This document shows, one piece after another, positions 9,057-18,058 of a DNA stretch of 64,000 bases. The DNA comes from Hydrogenophaga palleronii NBRC 102513. GTDB lineage: Bacteria; Pseudomonadota; Gammaproteobacteria; Burkholderiales; Burkholderiaceae_C. Position numbers and translations under genes: made by a program. Below the pieces are notes generated by a model. The model did no database searches. It had not been told where the DNA came from and was given only the letters and a program-made list of their open reading frames with translations. Positions within the stretch are counted from its first letter, which is position 1. The number at the start of each line of letters is the position of its first letter. The stretch lies in contig NZ_BCTJ01000005.1 in the NCBI RefSeq assembly GCF_001571225.1, positions 97,699 through 161,698 on the forward strand. The letters are read 5' to 3'.

Positions 9057-9443
9057 ATGAAAACCAGCACCCTGTTGTGTGTCTCGGCCTGGCTGGCGCT
9101 GTCCGCGCCCGCGGCTTTTGCGGCCACGCCGTCCCCGGCCTGCGAAGCCAAGCGCGCCCAGATCCAGGCCCAGCTGGCCGCAGCCACCGAGCGCGGCCGC
9201 CGCCAGGAAGTGGCGGGGCTGAAGAAGGCGCTGCGCGCCAACCAGGCCAACTGCAGCGACGCCGCACTGGAGAAAGAGCGCGAGGGCAAGATCCGCCAGG
9301 CGCAGAAGAAGGTGAACGAGCGCGAAGCCAGCCTGCGCGAAGCCGAGCAGAAGGGTGACGCCAAAAAACAGGCCTCGCGCCAGGCCAAGCTGGACGAAGC
9401 CCGCCGCGAGCTGGCCGACGCGGAACAACCGCTTCCGCGCTGA
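9057..9443 (+). CDS. DUF1090 (YqjC-like) periplasmic protein
   Basis: 128 residues. A signal peptide (about residues 1-22, ending AFAA) is followed by a short Cys-bearing segment (C28, C64) and a highly charged Lys/Glu/Arg helical region (about 66-128) that will form a coiled coil. This is the DUF1090 layout, function unknown. AGAAGGAA at 9042-9049 is a good ribosome binding site for the ATG at 9057. It may be read with the PACE gene, which ends 50 bp upstream. Confidence 0.75.
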   Translation: MKTSTLLCVSAWLALSAPAAFAATPSPACEAKRAQIQAQLAAATERGRRQEVAGLKKALRANQANCSDAALEKEREGKIRQAQKKVNEREASLREAEQKGDAKKQASRQAKLDEARRELADAEQPLPR

Positions 9444-9485
9444 AGCGGCAGCGCCCGCCAGCGGCGCCATCACCGCCACCGCACT

Positions 9486-11093
9486 TCAGCCCGGCGGCTC
9501 GGGCTTGGCGGTGCTCTCCATCAGAAAACGCGTGACCCGCGGCGGCTCCTCGCTCACATGGAAGGTGAGCTTGCGGTCGCGCAGGGCGACGTCGGCCGCG
9601 GTCACGCGGTCAAAGCGCCGCAGGTGGTCGGTCCAGGACTCGTCGACGATGGCTTCGATGAACCGCGCCGGGTCGTTGATGTCGTGCAGCAGTTCCCACG
9701 ACAGCGCGCCGTGGCGCAGCCGCCCGCGCCGGCTCTCGTTGATCATCAGGGCACGAAACTCGGGCGCGCGCGCCGGGTCGATGCGGTACTCCACGTGCAC
9801 CACCACCTGGCCACTCTTGGGCGGCTGCTCGGCCGAGGGCACGGTGAAGACGCGCTTGGGCGTGATGTCGTCCTCCACCCCGGCGTCGGGCATGTAGCGG
9901 TTGACCAGCCACATCGCCAGCAGGCCGCTGACCGAGGCGATGCCCAGGCTCACCGGCACGCTGCTCCAGGTGGCGATCTGGCCCCAGATGGCGGCACCGA
10001 TGGCGCTCGCGCCCATGATGGCCATCTGGTAGATCGACATGCCACGCGCGCGCACCCAGTCGGGCAGGCCCATCTGGATCGACACGCTGAGCGTGTTGGC
10101 GGTGGTGATCCAGGCCGCGCCGCCGATGAACATGGCGGGCACCGCGATCCAGAGCTGGTCGGTCAGCGCCATCACAGCCATCGAGGCGGCCTGCAAGGCG
10201 GCACCACGCATCACCAGCGCGTCGCGCACATAGCGGCGGCGCAGGCGCGGCAACACGGCGGTGGAGGCGATGGCGCCCGCGCCCATGGAGGCCAGCAGCA
10301 CGGTGAAGGAACCCGCTCCACCGCCCTGCATGCCACGCGCCAGCAACGCCAGCAAGGCCATCAGCGCGGTTGAGTGGAAGAAGAAGATCGAGATGCGCAG
10401 CAGCACGCCGCGCAGCAGGTAGGACTGCGTCACGTACAGCCAGCCCACGCGCATGGCCGAGCCCAGGCGCTCGCGGCCCAGCGGGTTGGGAATGTGTTCG
10501 CGTTTCCAGCGGCTGATGATGACAGCGGCCACCACCGACAGCACCGCGTTGAGCAGAAACACCCAGGCACTGCCGGCGCTGGCGATCAGCGCGCCGGCCA
10601 CCAGCGGACCGATGATGCGCGAAGCGTTCATCGACACGCCGTTGAGCGCCAGCGCCGAGGGCAGTTGCGTGCGCGGCACCAGCTCGGGCACGATGGCCGA
10701 GAACACCGGCCAGCGCATCGCCAGCCCGACACCGTTGGCAAAGGTCAGCGCCAGCAGCAGGGGCGGCGTCATCACGCCGAGGAAGATGATGGCGCTCAGC
10801 AGCATGGCCACCAGCGCCACCCAGAGCTGCGTGAGCAGGAAATAACGCTTGCGGTCCACGTTGTCGGCCAGCGCGCCACTCGGCAAACCGAGCAACAGCA
10901 CCGGCAGCGTGGAGGCGGTCTGCACCAGCGCGACCCAGATGGGCGTGGTGGTGAGCGAGGTCATCATCCAGGCCGCCGCCACGTCGTTCATCCACATGCA
11001 GACGTTGGCCACGAGCCAGGTGATCCACAACATGCGGAACACCGGTCGGCGCAAGGGGGCGATGGGAGAAAGGCTGTCGTCGTCTGCGGTCAT
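9486..11093 (-). CDS. MFS transporter with C-terminal ABM-like domain
   Basis: 535 residues. Twelve membrane helices of the EntS-like MFS_3 family (about 10-415), with a DNVDRKRYF loop between helices 2 and 3. A soluble C-terminal extension of about 110 residues (GQVVVHVEYRIDPARAPEFRALM onward, with WELLHDIN and FIEAIVDESW) looks like a dimeric alpha-beta barrel of the antibiotic-biosynthesis-monooxygenase type. Such fusions are known in this family. The ATG at 11093 follows a GTG at 11096; either could be used. Substrate unknown. Confidence 0.88.
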   Translation of the reverse strand: MTADDDSLSPIAPLRRPVFRMLWITWLVANVCMWMNDVAAAWMMTSLTTTPIWVALVQTASTLPVLLLGLPSGALADNVDRKRYFLLTQLWVALVAMLLSAIIFLGVMTPPLLLALTFANGVGLAMRWPVFSAIVPELVPRTQLPSALALNGVSMNASRIIGPLVAGALIASAGSAWVFLLNAVLSVVAAVIISRWKREHIPNPLGRERLGSAMRVGWLYVTQSYLLRGVLLRISIFFFHSTALMALLALLARGMQGGGAGSFTVLLASMGAGAIASTAVLPRLRRRYVRDALVMRGAALQAASMAVMALTDQLWIAVPAMFIGGAAWITTANTLSVSIQMGLPDWVRARGMSIYQMAIMGASAIGAAIWGQIATWSSVPVSLGIASVSGLLAMWLVNRYMPDAGVEDDITPKRVFTVPSAEQPPKSGQVVVHVEYRIDPARAPEFRALMINESRRGRLRHGALSWELLHDINDPARFIEAIVDESWTDHLRRFDRVTAADVALRDRKLTFHVSEEPPRVTRFLMESTAKPEPPG

Positions 11094-11162
11094 CACGGCA
11101 CTGTAACGGGTGGCCCGGGCGGCCCGCTGCCGAGGCCGCCATGGCCGACGCTGCCCCGCTGC

Positions 11163-12035
11163 TCAGCGCCCCAGGACGGCATCGATGCGGCGGCGCACGG
11201 CCGGGCGCATCAGCCCGCTGATCACCACCAGCAACATCACACCACCGAGCGCGGCCGACGGGCTGGGGGTTTCGTCGAAGAACAGGTAACCCAGCAGGTG
11301 GCCCAGCGGCAGCGTGACGTAACGCGCCGACGCGGCGGTGCTGGCCGGGATGCGCTTCAAACCGGCAACCCACAGCAGACCGAACGCGCTGCCCAGCACG
11401 GCGGCCGTGGCGAGCAGCAACAGGTCTGGCGCCGACACCTGGAGCAGTTCGCGGCCCGCCATCGGTGCGCCGATGAGCGTGCTGCACACCGCGAGCCAGA
11501 AGGCCAGCGCCAGCGGCGAGTGCCCTTGCGCCAGCCGCCGGGTGATGACGGTGGCCAGGCCAAAGCTGGCGGCACCGAGCACGGCGATGCCGGCGTCAAC
11601 GTCGAACCAGGCCCAGGCCAGCGCGCCGTGTTGCCGCGTGCCCAGCAGCACCGTGGCCACGCCCAGAAAACCGAGCACGCTCACCAGCCAGTCGGCGCGC
11701 GTCACCCGCTCCTGCTTCAGCACACCGGCAAACAGGGTGGTGAACACCGGCTCGGCAAAAAACACCGTGCTCACCACCGCCAGCGGCAGGTTCTGCAGGG
11801 CGTGGAAAAGGCAGAACACGCCGAAGCCGTTGAGCAGGCTGCGGCAGAGGTGCACCTTGTCGCACGGCCGCCAGTCGCCGGGCCGGAAACGCCAGACCAC
11901 GACCGGGCAGAGGAACAGCACTGCGATGGCCCAGCGCCAGGTGACGAGGGTCCAGGTAGGAACGTCGGGCGAGACCATCTTGATGGCCACGTCCATGAAG
12001 GCACTGGCCAGCATGGCCGAATAGATGAAATGCAT
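11163..12035 (-). CDS. DMT-superfamily (EamA) transporter
   Basis: 290 residues, about ten membrane helices in two EamA repeats. Typical features are YSAMLASAFMDVAIK at the start, an AVVSTVFFAEPVFTTLFAG segment in the first repeat and SARYVTLPLGHLLGYLFFDE in the second. These are drug/metabolite exporters, often of amino acids or metabolites. The start MHFIY at 12035 is preferred; the longer frame upstream passes through the 19-bp inverted repeat and lacks family similarity. Probably the single gene of its transcript. Confidence 0.88.
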   Translation of the reverse strand: MHFIYSAMLASAFMDVAIKMVSPDVPTWTLVTWRWAIAVLFLCPVVVWRFRPGDWRPCDKVHLCRSLLNGFGVFCLFHALQNLPLAVVSTVFFAEPVFTTLFAGVLKQERVTRADWLVSVLGFLGVATVLLGTRQHGALAWAWFDVDAGIAVLGAASFGLATVITRRLAQGHSPLALAFWLAVCSTLIGAPMAGRELLQVSAPDLLLLATAAVLGSAFGLLWVAGLKRIPASTAASARYVTLPLGHLLGYLFFDETPSPSAALGGVMLLVVISGLMRPAVRRRIDAVLGR

Positions 12036-12358
12036 GGGAGTTTGGGAAGGTCGGGCGTGCGCTGAGGAAGCCCCTGGCGGCCGGCGGCACGCATCGCGGC
12101 ACTGCAGAGAGGCCAGATCATCGGCACGGCAGGCCCGCCCGAACACCCACCCAAGGCAGGGCATGGCGCTGTGAAAAATTCACCCGCCGCGGCCCACGTT
12201 TGCCCTGCCTTGGGTGGGTACCCAAAGCCCCGTGCGGCGCCGAGACTGGTGCCTGCTGCCTGGCCAGGGCACCGCCCAGCGCCAGCGATGCCGGCACGGC
12301 AAGCGCAGCAACCCACCCCTACCCACCTCCCACTACCGCACCGTCAAGGAGTCCTTCT
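12036..12358. other. 323-bp divergent intergenic region
   Basis: Lies between the EamA gene and the small membrane protein gene. It holds the 19-bp inverted repeat at 12145/12201 and an AT-rich patch (gtgaaaaatt, 12171-12180) between the arms. No gene is supported: short frames starting MPCLGWV on both strands only reflect the repeat. Confidence 0.7.
12145..12219. repeat. 19-bp perfect inverted repeat
   Basis: Arms 12145-12163 (ACCCACCCAAGGCAGGGCA) and 12201-12219 are exact reverse complements separated by 37 bp. The arms lie in the divergent promoter region of the EamA and heme-oxidase-like genes. It could form a cruciform or be a two-site operator. No T-run follows, so it is not a classical terminator. 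Origin as a mobile element scar cannot be excluded. Confidence 0.8.
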
Positions 12359-12742
12359 GTGTTGTGCCAACGCTTCATCCATACCGCCGTCCTGTTCTTC
12401 GTGGTCGGCGTGTCCCTCGGCGCCTACATGGGGCTGACCGGGAACTTCACCCTGGTCCCCGTGCACGCCCACATCAACCTGCTCGGCTGGGTGTCCATGG
12501 CCTTGATCGGCCTGCTCTACGCGCACTACCCGCATCTGCAGCGCGGGCGCCTGCCCAAGCTGCAGTACTGGCTGCACCTCGCCGGCCTGGTGCTCATGAT
12601 GAGTGGCCTGGCGCTGCTCAAGACCATGAACGACACCAGCTTCCTGTTCATGGTGATCACCGGCAGCGGCATGCTGATTGCCGCCGTGTTGCTGCTGGCC
12701 TATCTGGTGACCGCCCGCCTGCGCATCGAGTGCGCCGGCTGA
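12359..12742 (+). CDS. Small heme-copper-oxidase subunit I-like membrane protein
   Basis: 127 residues with four membrane helices. The motif VHAHINLLGWVSM (about 35-47) carries paired histidines in the style of heme ligands in cytochrome oxidase subunit I and NnrS-like proteins, and homologues are often labelled cytochrome-c oxidase-like. GTG is chosen as start because AAGGAG (12346-12351) lies 7 bases before it; no ATG in frame fits. No partner oxidase genes are nearby, so a role in respiration is only suggested. Confidence 0.65.
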   Translation: MLCQRFIHTAVLFFVVGVSLGAYMGLTGNFTLVPVHAHINLLGWVSMALIGLLYAHYPHLQRGRLPKLQYWLHLAGLVLMMSGLALLKTMNDTSFLFMVITGSGMLIAAVLLLAYLVTARLRIECAG

Positions 12743-12760
12743 TACACCGCGCACCCCGGG

Positions 12761-13666
12761 CTACCCGGGTGCCTGCAACGTGCGTTCGGCCAGCGCCAGC
12801 AACCAGGCGCGAAAGGCCTGGAAGGCCGGCAACGCCAGCGCGCGCTCGGGGTAGCTCAGGAAGTAACCCTCGCTGTGCACGAAGGGAGCGAACGGCACGC
12901 TCAGCGCACCGCTCTGCACCTCAGGGCGGACCAGGCACTCGGGCATCAGCGCCACGCCCTGGCCCACGCTCACCGCCGCGATGAGCGAACTCGCCAACGT
13001 GCGCAGCGGCCCCGGCGGCGCCGCCAGGTGCGGCACGCTGTGGGCCTGCAACCAGACCGACCAGGCCAGCGGCGCCACCACGTGGCGCAACAGCGTGTAG
13101 TGGCGCAGGTCGTCCGGGGTTCGCAGCTCATGCGTCTGCAGCGCCGGCGGCGGCGCGATCACCACCACCTCGTGCCCGCCCAGATAGTCGCTCCACTGCC
13201 CGGGCCAGTCTCCGCTGCCATGGCGAATGGCGCAGTCGAGCACGGTCGGCGCGCCCTCCTCTTCTCCATGCGACGAGAAAAACTGCAACTCCACCTCCGG
13301 GTGCAGTGCCTGGAACGCGGGCAGGTGCGGCATCAGCCAGGTGTCGCCCAGCGTGGGCAGCACCGACAGCCGCAGCACGCCGGCGCTGCGGACCGCGCTG
13401 TGCATCAGTTCGGAAGTGACGGCCTCGAGCCGGCTCAGAATGGGCTGCAGTTCGGCGCAGTAACGTTCGCCGCCGGGCGTGAGCAGCAGGCGTTTGCGCT
13501 CGCGCTCGAACAAGGGCACGTCCAGCCAGCGCTCCAGTTCACCAATCTGTTTGCTCACCGCACTGGGCGTCAGGTGCAGGTTGTCGGCGGCGCGCGCAAT
13601 GCTGCCCAGTTGGGCGGTGGCAAGGAAGGCCCTGAGCAGGTGGGTCGGCGGCAGCAGGCGTCTCAT
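12761..13666 (-). CDS. LysR-family regulator (GcvA-like)
   Basis: 301 residues. The N-terminal helix-turn-helix (about 6-62) reads TAQLGSIARAADNLHLTPSAVSKQIGELE, and SVGQGVALMPECLV near residue 240 is typical of the GcvA/AmpR branch. GGGAG precedes the ATG at 13666. It faces a LuxR-type gene (start 13819). Its 3' end is convergent with the small membrane protein gene, across a hairpin at 12752-12771. Target unknown. Confidence 0.9.
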   Translation of the reverse strand: MRRLLPPTHLLRAFLATAQLGSIARAADNLHLTPSAVSKQIGELERWLDVPLFERERKRLLLTPGGERYCAELQPILSRLEAVTSELMHSAVRSAGVLRLSVLPTLGDTWLMPHLPAFQALHPEVELQFFSSHGEEEGAPTVLDCAIRHGSGDWPGQWSDYLGGHEVVVIAPPPALQTHELRTPDDLRHYTLLRHVVAPLAWSVWLQAHSVPHLAAPPGPLRTLASSLIAAVSVGQGVALMPECLVRPEVQSGALSVPFAPFVHSEGYFLSYPERALALPAFQAFRAWLLALAERTLQAPG

Positions 13667-13818
13667 GCGAAAGCTCCCGTGGATCGGCAGCCCCGGCGCA
13701 CGGGCGCCGGCCGGGCGGTCTGGATCATGAGCAAATGGAAACTCAAGCTGCCCGATTTTCGCTGGCGCCGTGCGCGCGCGCATGCCCCAATCGAGGATTC
13801 TGCAACCGGGTGAAACGC

Positions 13819-14880
13819 ATGAAGAACACCAAGGCTTTGGCCCACATTCGACAGTTGTGTGGCCTGGGTGTGGAATCCCACGCGGTCATGCCGGCGCTGA
13901 TGCATGCGCTGCACGACCTGATCCCCTCGTCGAACAACCTGTTCGTCTGGACCGATGCCGAGGGCAAGGTGGTGGAGCGCTACTGCGAGGTGCACCTGCC
14001 CGCCGTGATCGAAGCCACCCGCCAGGACCTGCCAGGCAAGACCGACGTGCCGGCGCTGGCACGCAGCGGTGCCGCGGTGGGCAACCTGCGCCAGCGGCCG
14101 AGCAGCTTCTACCGCTCGCCCTACTACGCCGAGGTGTACCGGCCGATGCGCACGCGCCACTCGCTCGACGCGGTGGTGCGCACCGCGCGTGGCACCGAAG
14201 GCGTGCTCATCCTGCACCGCGACAGCGACACCGCGTTCAGCGACGAAGAAGCCGGCGAGCTGGCGGCGGTGCTGCCCTACATCCGCCAGCTCTGGACCAA
14301 ACCGCCCAGCCCCGCCAGCGAAGTCTTCAACGACACGGAAGGCCACGGCACCCTGGTCTGCGACAGCGACGGCCACATCCGGCACGGCTCGCGCAACGCC
14401 GCGCAGTTGCTGGCGATGGCGCAGCGCCAGGGCGCCATGAGCTGCAGCGGCGGCAGCAACCAGTTGCCACCGGAACTGATGGGCTTGCTGCAACGCCTGC
14501 TGACGCTGGACACACCGGGCGCCCACGCCGGGCCGCCGGTGCTGTACGTGAACAACCGCTGGGGGCGTTTCGTGTTCCGCGTCAGCTGGCTGGAAGGTGT
14601 GGGCCACGGAGCAACGCCACTGGTGGCCATCGGCATCACGCGCCAGGAGCCGCTTGCAGTGAGCGTGGTGCGCGGGCTCCAGAGCTCGCCGCTGTCGCCC
14701 AAGCAGCGCGACGTGGCCCTGATGCTGGTGACCGGGCGCTCGGCCGAAGACATCGTGAGGGAACTGTCCATCAGCGTCACCACCTACAAGGACCACCTGC
14801 GCAAGATCTACGAGAAGCTGGGCATCAGCAAGCGCGTCGACCTGATCCACCACCTCACCCAGCCCACGCCGGCGCCCTGA
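13819..14880 (+). CDS. LuxR-family transcriptional regulator
   Basis: 353 residues. The C-terminal LuxR/NarL helix-turn-helix (about 290-350) contains LSPKQRDVALMLVTGRSAED and ISVTTYKDHLRKIYEKLGI. The N-terminal part lacks a receiver or an acyl-homoserine-lactone domain and may be a GAF/PAS-like sensory fold; the first 130 residues are predicted mixed alpha/beta. The ATG at 13819 is chosen from the family-like N-terminus; the ribosome site is weak. The DUF3574 gene follows 30 bp downstream. Confidence 0.85.
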   Translation: MKNTKALAHIRQLCGLGVESHAVMPALMHALHDLIPSSNNLFVWTDAEGKVVERYCEVHLPAVIEATRQDLPGKTDVPALARSGAAVGNLRQRPSSFYRSPYYAEVYRPMRTRHSLDAVVRTARGTEGVLILHRDSDTAFSDEEAGELAAVLPYIRQLWTKPPSPASEVFNDTEGHGTLVCDSDGHIRHGSRNAAQLLAMAQRQGAMSCSGGSNQLPPELMGLLQRLLTLDTPGAHAGPPVLYVNNRWGRFVFRVSWLEGVGHGATPLVAIGITRQEPLAVSVVRGLQSSPLSPKQRDVALMLVTGRSAEDIVRELSISVTTYKDHLRKIYEKLGISKRVDLIHHLTQPTPAP

Positions 14881-14910
14881 GGCGCACCCGGCGTCGCCAC
14901 ACCCGCCACC

Positions 14911-15342
14911 ATGCACCGACCACGCCCCCACCAAAGACCATGGCGATGGCAACGCCTTGCCGCCGTGGCACTCGGCCTGAGCGTGGTGGCCTGCAGCGGC
15001 CTGCAGCGCTGCGCATCGGGACAACAGGCCATGCTCAACTCGCTGCTGTACTTCGGCACGGCGCAGCCCACGGGGGTGGTGAGCGACGAACAGTGGCAAG
15101 CCTTCGTGAACGACAGCATCGTGCTGCGTTTCCCCGATGGCTTCACCGTCTGGCCCGCCACCGGCCAATGGCGCGACGCGGCAGGCCAGCCAGTGCGCGA
15201 GGCTTCCTTCGTGCTGAACCTGGTGCATCCGGCGAACGACGAAACGAGCCAGGCCTTGAAGGCCATCACCGCGCGCTACAAGGAGCGCTTCCAGCAGGAG
15301 GCGGTGCTGCATGTGCAAAGCGGCGTGTGTGTGGCCTGGTGA
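14911..15342 (+). CDS. DUF3574 exported protein
   Basis: 143 residues. A basic start and hydrophobic segment end at VVACSG, resembling a lipoprotein signal with a cysteine at about residue 28. The mature part shows the DUF3574 pattern: LLYFGTAQPTG, VSDEQWQAFVND, RFPDGFTVWPATGQWRD and a late ITARYKERFQQEAVL. Function unknown; members are small secreted or lipoprotein domains. Confidence 0.75.
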   Translation: MHRPRPHQRPWRWQRLAAVALGLSVVACSGLQRCASGQQAMLNSLLYFGTAQPTGVVSDEQWQAFVNDSIVLRFPDGFTVWPATGQWRDAAGQPVREASFVLNLVHPANDETSQALKAITARYKERFQQEAVLHVQSGVCVAW

Positions 15343-15363
15343 GGTTCGTGCGGCGCACGGCCT

Positions 15364-15909
15364 CTAGACCTCGCGCTCCATGAAGCGCCACATCGGGTGC
15401 AGCACCGCAGGGGTTTCGGCTTCGGCATACGGCGGGCGGTCCACGAAGCCGTGCTCCCGGTACAGGTGGTGGGCGGCGTGCATGAAGGGCGCGCTTTCGA
15501 GCAGCAGCTGCTGAAAGCCGCAGGCGCGTGCATCGGCGATCAGCTGCCGCAACATGAACGGGCCCAGCTGCTTGCCGCGGTGGGCGGGCCGCACATACAC
15601 GCGCTTGATCTCCGCCTCGTGTGCATTGATTCGGCGCAGGCCGCACATCCCGGCCACCTCACCGTCCACCCGCAGCAGATAAAAGATGCCGGCGGGAGGC
15701 CGCTGGCCGCAGAACTTGTCCAGCATGCGATCGATGTGGTCTGCGATCGGGCCGCCGAGTGCCTCTTCAAGCGAGACGCCGAGATGCATGCGCACCTCCG
15801 AGACCACCCAGGTGGCGTACTCCACCTGGATTTTCAGAATCTCTGCTCGCTGCGTCTTCAGGTCAACCGCCTGCAGTTCGCGCACGGGGTGTCCGTTGTC
15901 CTGTTGCAT
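15364..15909 (-). CDS. GNAT-family N-acetyltransferase
   Basis: 181 residues of the GNAT fold. The acetyl-CoA loop is in VRPAHRGKQLGPFMLRQL (R-x-x-G-x-x-L type, about 115-132), preceded by the beta-strand AEIKRVYV and followed by LYREHGFV. Start at 15909. It lies 14 bp after the membrane protein gene and may share its transcript. The acceptor is not evident. Confidence 0.88.
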   Translation of the reverse strand: MQQDNGHPVRELQAVDLKTQRAEILKIQVEYATWVVSEVRMHLGVSLEEALGGPIADHIDRMLDKFCGQRPPAGIFYLLRVDGEVAGMCGLRRINAHEAEIKRVYVRPAHRGKQLGPFMLRQLIADARACGFQQLLLESAPFMHAAHHLYREHGFVDRPPYAEAETPAVLHPMWRFMEREV

Positions 15910-15923
15910 CGCCCGCTCGCGCC

Positions 15924-16376
15924 TCAGACCGGACCGAACGCCGTCAACAGCATCAGGGCCGACAGCACGGCGCTGCCACTGATCGACAAGGTGCGCGGCC
16001 AGTTGAAGCCGATCAGCTCGCGGATCACGCGGTCCTGCTTGCCGTGATCGGCCAGCTCGTGGTGGCGCGGCATCTCCAGCATCAACGTGATCAACAGACC
16101 CACCAATCCACACAGACCGTTGAGCATCACCAGCCAGGGAGGCGCCGTCAACGGCGGCACAAACACCAGCAGCATCGGCAGGAGAAAGCTGGCAAAGCCC
16201 GGCGCAATGACGGGCAACGGAATGCGGTGCGCATAGAAGCGGTGGTAGTCCACGTACTCCGCCGCCCCCACTTTCTCGAACAGGGGGTACACCACGATCT
16301 GCGCAAACCAGATCGTGCCAAGCGAATAGAACATGACGGCCGCGTTGAGCAGCACCAGCCAGTGTGAGGTGTTCAT
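15924..16376 (-). CDS. Conserved four-helix membrane protein
   Basis: 150 residues with four predicted helices (about 8-28, 52-72, 80-100, 128-148). HRFYAHRIPLPVIAPGFASF in the first loop is a recognisable conserved segment of small uncharacterised inner-membrane proteins. A second ATG at 16385 gives three more residues; no clear ribosome site separates them. It is probably cotranscribed with the downstream acetyltransferase gene. Function unknown. Confidence 0.65.
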   Translation of the reverse strand: MNTSHWLVLLNAAVMFYSLGTIWFAQIVVYPLFEKVGAAEYVDYHRFYAHRIPLPVIAPGFASFLLPMLLVFVPPLTAPPWLVMLNGLCGLVGLLITLMLEMPRHHELADHGKQDRVIRELIGFNWPRTLSISGSAVLSALMLLTAFGPV

Positions 16377-16622
16377 GGGCAACATCGAGAGGGCAAGGAA
16401 AAGCTGGCCCGCATGGTGCGCCGCACGCGCCCCCGGGACAACCCTGCGATCGCAGGGTGTCGAGCGGCCCGGCCGTTGAGTTGAGGTGATGTGCGCCCAT
16501 TTCCAACACACGAACCACCCTGTACGCAGACGAGGAAAAGGCCAGGCCCTGTCTTGCCTCCGACTCGGCGACGTGACCCGTCCTGAACAAGGTTGACACC
16601 AGGGAGGTTGAAGGAGACTGGG

Positions 16623-17478
16623 TTATCCAGCCAAAGACGCCCGATGCACCGCATCGGGCGTTTGCATCTTGAGCGATGAATGAAGCCGCCCGTGGTTGTC
16701 GATGTGCACCGCCTGCGCCACCATGCGCCTGGCCTGGTGCAGATCGGCAGGGCGATGAGCAGGAACTCGGTTTTGAGGATGCCAGTCACGCGCTCGGCCA
16801 GGGCATTCTGGTCGCAGTCATGGCCATCGGTCATCGAACACCTGATGCCTTGACGCTGCTGCAGCGCTTGGTAGTAGGTCGAGCAGTACTGGATGCATCT
16901 GTCCGAATGGTGCACCAGAGGCTGATGTGTCTGGCGCAGGTGCAAGGCCATCTTCAGGGCTTGCGCCACCTGCTCGGCCTGCAAGCTATCGTGCACGTGC
17001 CAGCCCACGATCTTGCGGGAATACGCATCCGTGATCAGGCTCAGATAGACGAACCGGCCCACCGTGGGCAAATATGTGTGTCGGCCACCCAGACCTGTTC
17101 ACAGCCGAGGCGCGCACCTGCTGTGGCCCCATCTTCAGCAGGTTGGGGAGGCGCCTGAAGCGGTGATGGCTGTCGGTGCTCTTGTGATACGCCCGCCGGT
17201 TGGGCGCCAGCAGCCGATGGTGGCGCAGCACGTCAAACAGCGCGTCACGGCCCAGCGCCATGCCCTGGCGCTGTAGCGGCTCGCGCAGCATGTGGTGCAG
17301 TTTGCGTGTGCCTACCCGGGGCTGGCGCATCCGCTGCTCGCGCACCAATTCCACCACAGCCTGCACCTGCTGGACTCGCTGCGCATGCCTGCGCTGTCCT
17401 TGGTAGTACGCCTGGCGACTCATGCCCCAGTACTGGCAAGCGCCGCTCACGCTCAGTCCTTGGACGAGCGCTAGTTCG
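16623..17478 (-). pseudogene. IS3-family transposase orfB remnant
   Basis: Read in pieces, this is an IS3 OrfB: GACQYWGMSRQAYYQ near the start, RRLPNLLKMGPQQVRAS, then LSLITDAYSRKIVGWHVHDS, HHSDRCIQYCS and ERVTGILKTEF (catalytic core region), ending in KMQTPDAVHRASLAG. At least three frame changes are needed: about 17105 and 17072 at the first catalytic Asp region, and about 16750 after KTEFLLIA. No full-length product can be made without recoding. Confidence 0.85.
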
Positions 17479-17845
17479 AGGACTTGCCCAAAGGCTTTTT
17501 TGCGATGCGCACCCCGTAGTCCTTGCGCAGCACATCAATCACCGCCTCAAACAGCTGGGCCGTGTCCTGCGCCTGCTTCAGCTGTACCTGCAGCGCCTTG
17601 ATCTGCTGCACGGGGCTGGTCTCGCTGGGTTTCTGGTCTATTGCCATGGCTTGCGATGCTGCCGCAGCACTCCAGCCCAAGCGACCATGCTTAGCGCATC
17701 CAAGCCAGCACCGTGGAGCGCACCTGAATGCCGTCCCTGGCTTGCGCCTGCTTGCACGTCGGCTCGCCTTCTTCTACCTGCCCCACCACGCCCAGCTTAA
17801 ACGCCAGCGCGTTGTCTCTTTGCGTGGCTTGACCCTTGATTCCAT
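17471..17845 (-). pseudogene. IS3-family transposase orfA remnant
   Basis: OrfA encodes the helix-turn-helix and leucine-zipper part of IS3 transposase. ALAFKLGVVGQVEEGE and VRSTVLAWMR are recognisable, followed in another frame by RLGWSAAAASQAMAIDQ and VQQIKALQVQLKQAQDTAQLFEAVIDVLRKDYG. An extra base at 17693 makes a TAA (17691-17693) after WMR, where related elements read WMRKHG. A second frame change is needed near 17825 to join the ATG at 17843-17845. Confidence 0.82.
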
Positions 17846-17904
17846 TGACTTGCCTTTTCCTGCCGGAAAAGGCGTCAACCTCTGGCAGGGCGGGTCACAG
17901 GCAA

Positions 17905-17930
17905 CAAAAAAGCCCACGTTTCCGTGGGCT
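17905..17930 (-). terminator. Rho-independent terminator after tRNA-fMet
   Basis: On the minus strand an 8-bp stem AGCCCACG/CGTGGGCT with loop GAAA is followed by a run of six T. It lies 34 bases beyond the 3' end of the tRNA gene and is the natural end of the rpoA-rplQ-tRNA transcript. Confidence 0.9.
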
Positions 17931-17964
17931 TCATTGACAAGCAACTGGTATTGCTTGGAGGATT

Positions 17965-18041
<77 letters not shown>

Positions 18042-18058
18042 TCAAGCCTTGTATTCTA

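Larger units (their letters stand above)
16574..17897 (-). mobile_element. Degenerate IS3-family insertion sequence, 1324 bp
   Basis: Termini 16574-16600 and 17871-17897 are imperfect inverted repeats, TGACCCG(T/C)CCTG then a conserved GGTTGAC(A/G)CC, with the TG...CA ends usual for IS3. Inside are orfA and orfB in the normal order on the minus strand, both carrying frameshifts, so the element is probably immobile. No 3- or 4-bp target duplication is seen at the edges (acg against cag), consistent with an old insertion or rearrangement. It sits directly after the terminator of the tRNA/ribosomal operon. Confidence 0.85.

Noticed and set aside
12171..12437. Short frames starting MPCLGWV on both strands
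   Set aside because: They coincide with the 19-bp inverted repeat and show no protein features.
12752..12771. Hairpin CACCCCGGG/CCCGGGTG as a terminator
   Set aside because: It overlaps the LysR stop and has no T-run on either side, so a terminator call is not supported.
16638..16660. Perfect 10-bp hairpin inside the IS
   Set aside because: It is coding sequence of the transposase C-terminus (PDAVHRA) and is best treated as part of the element.
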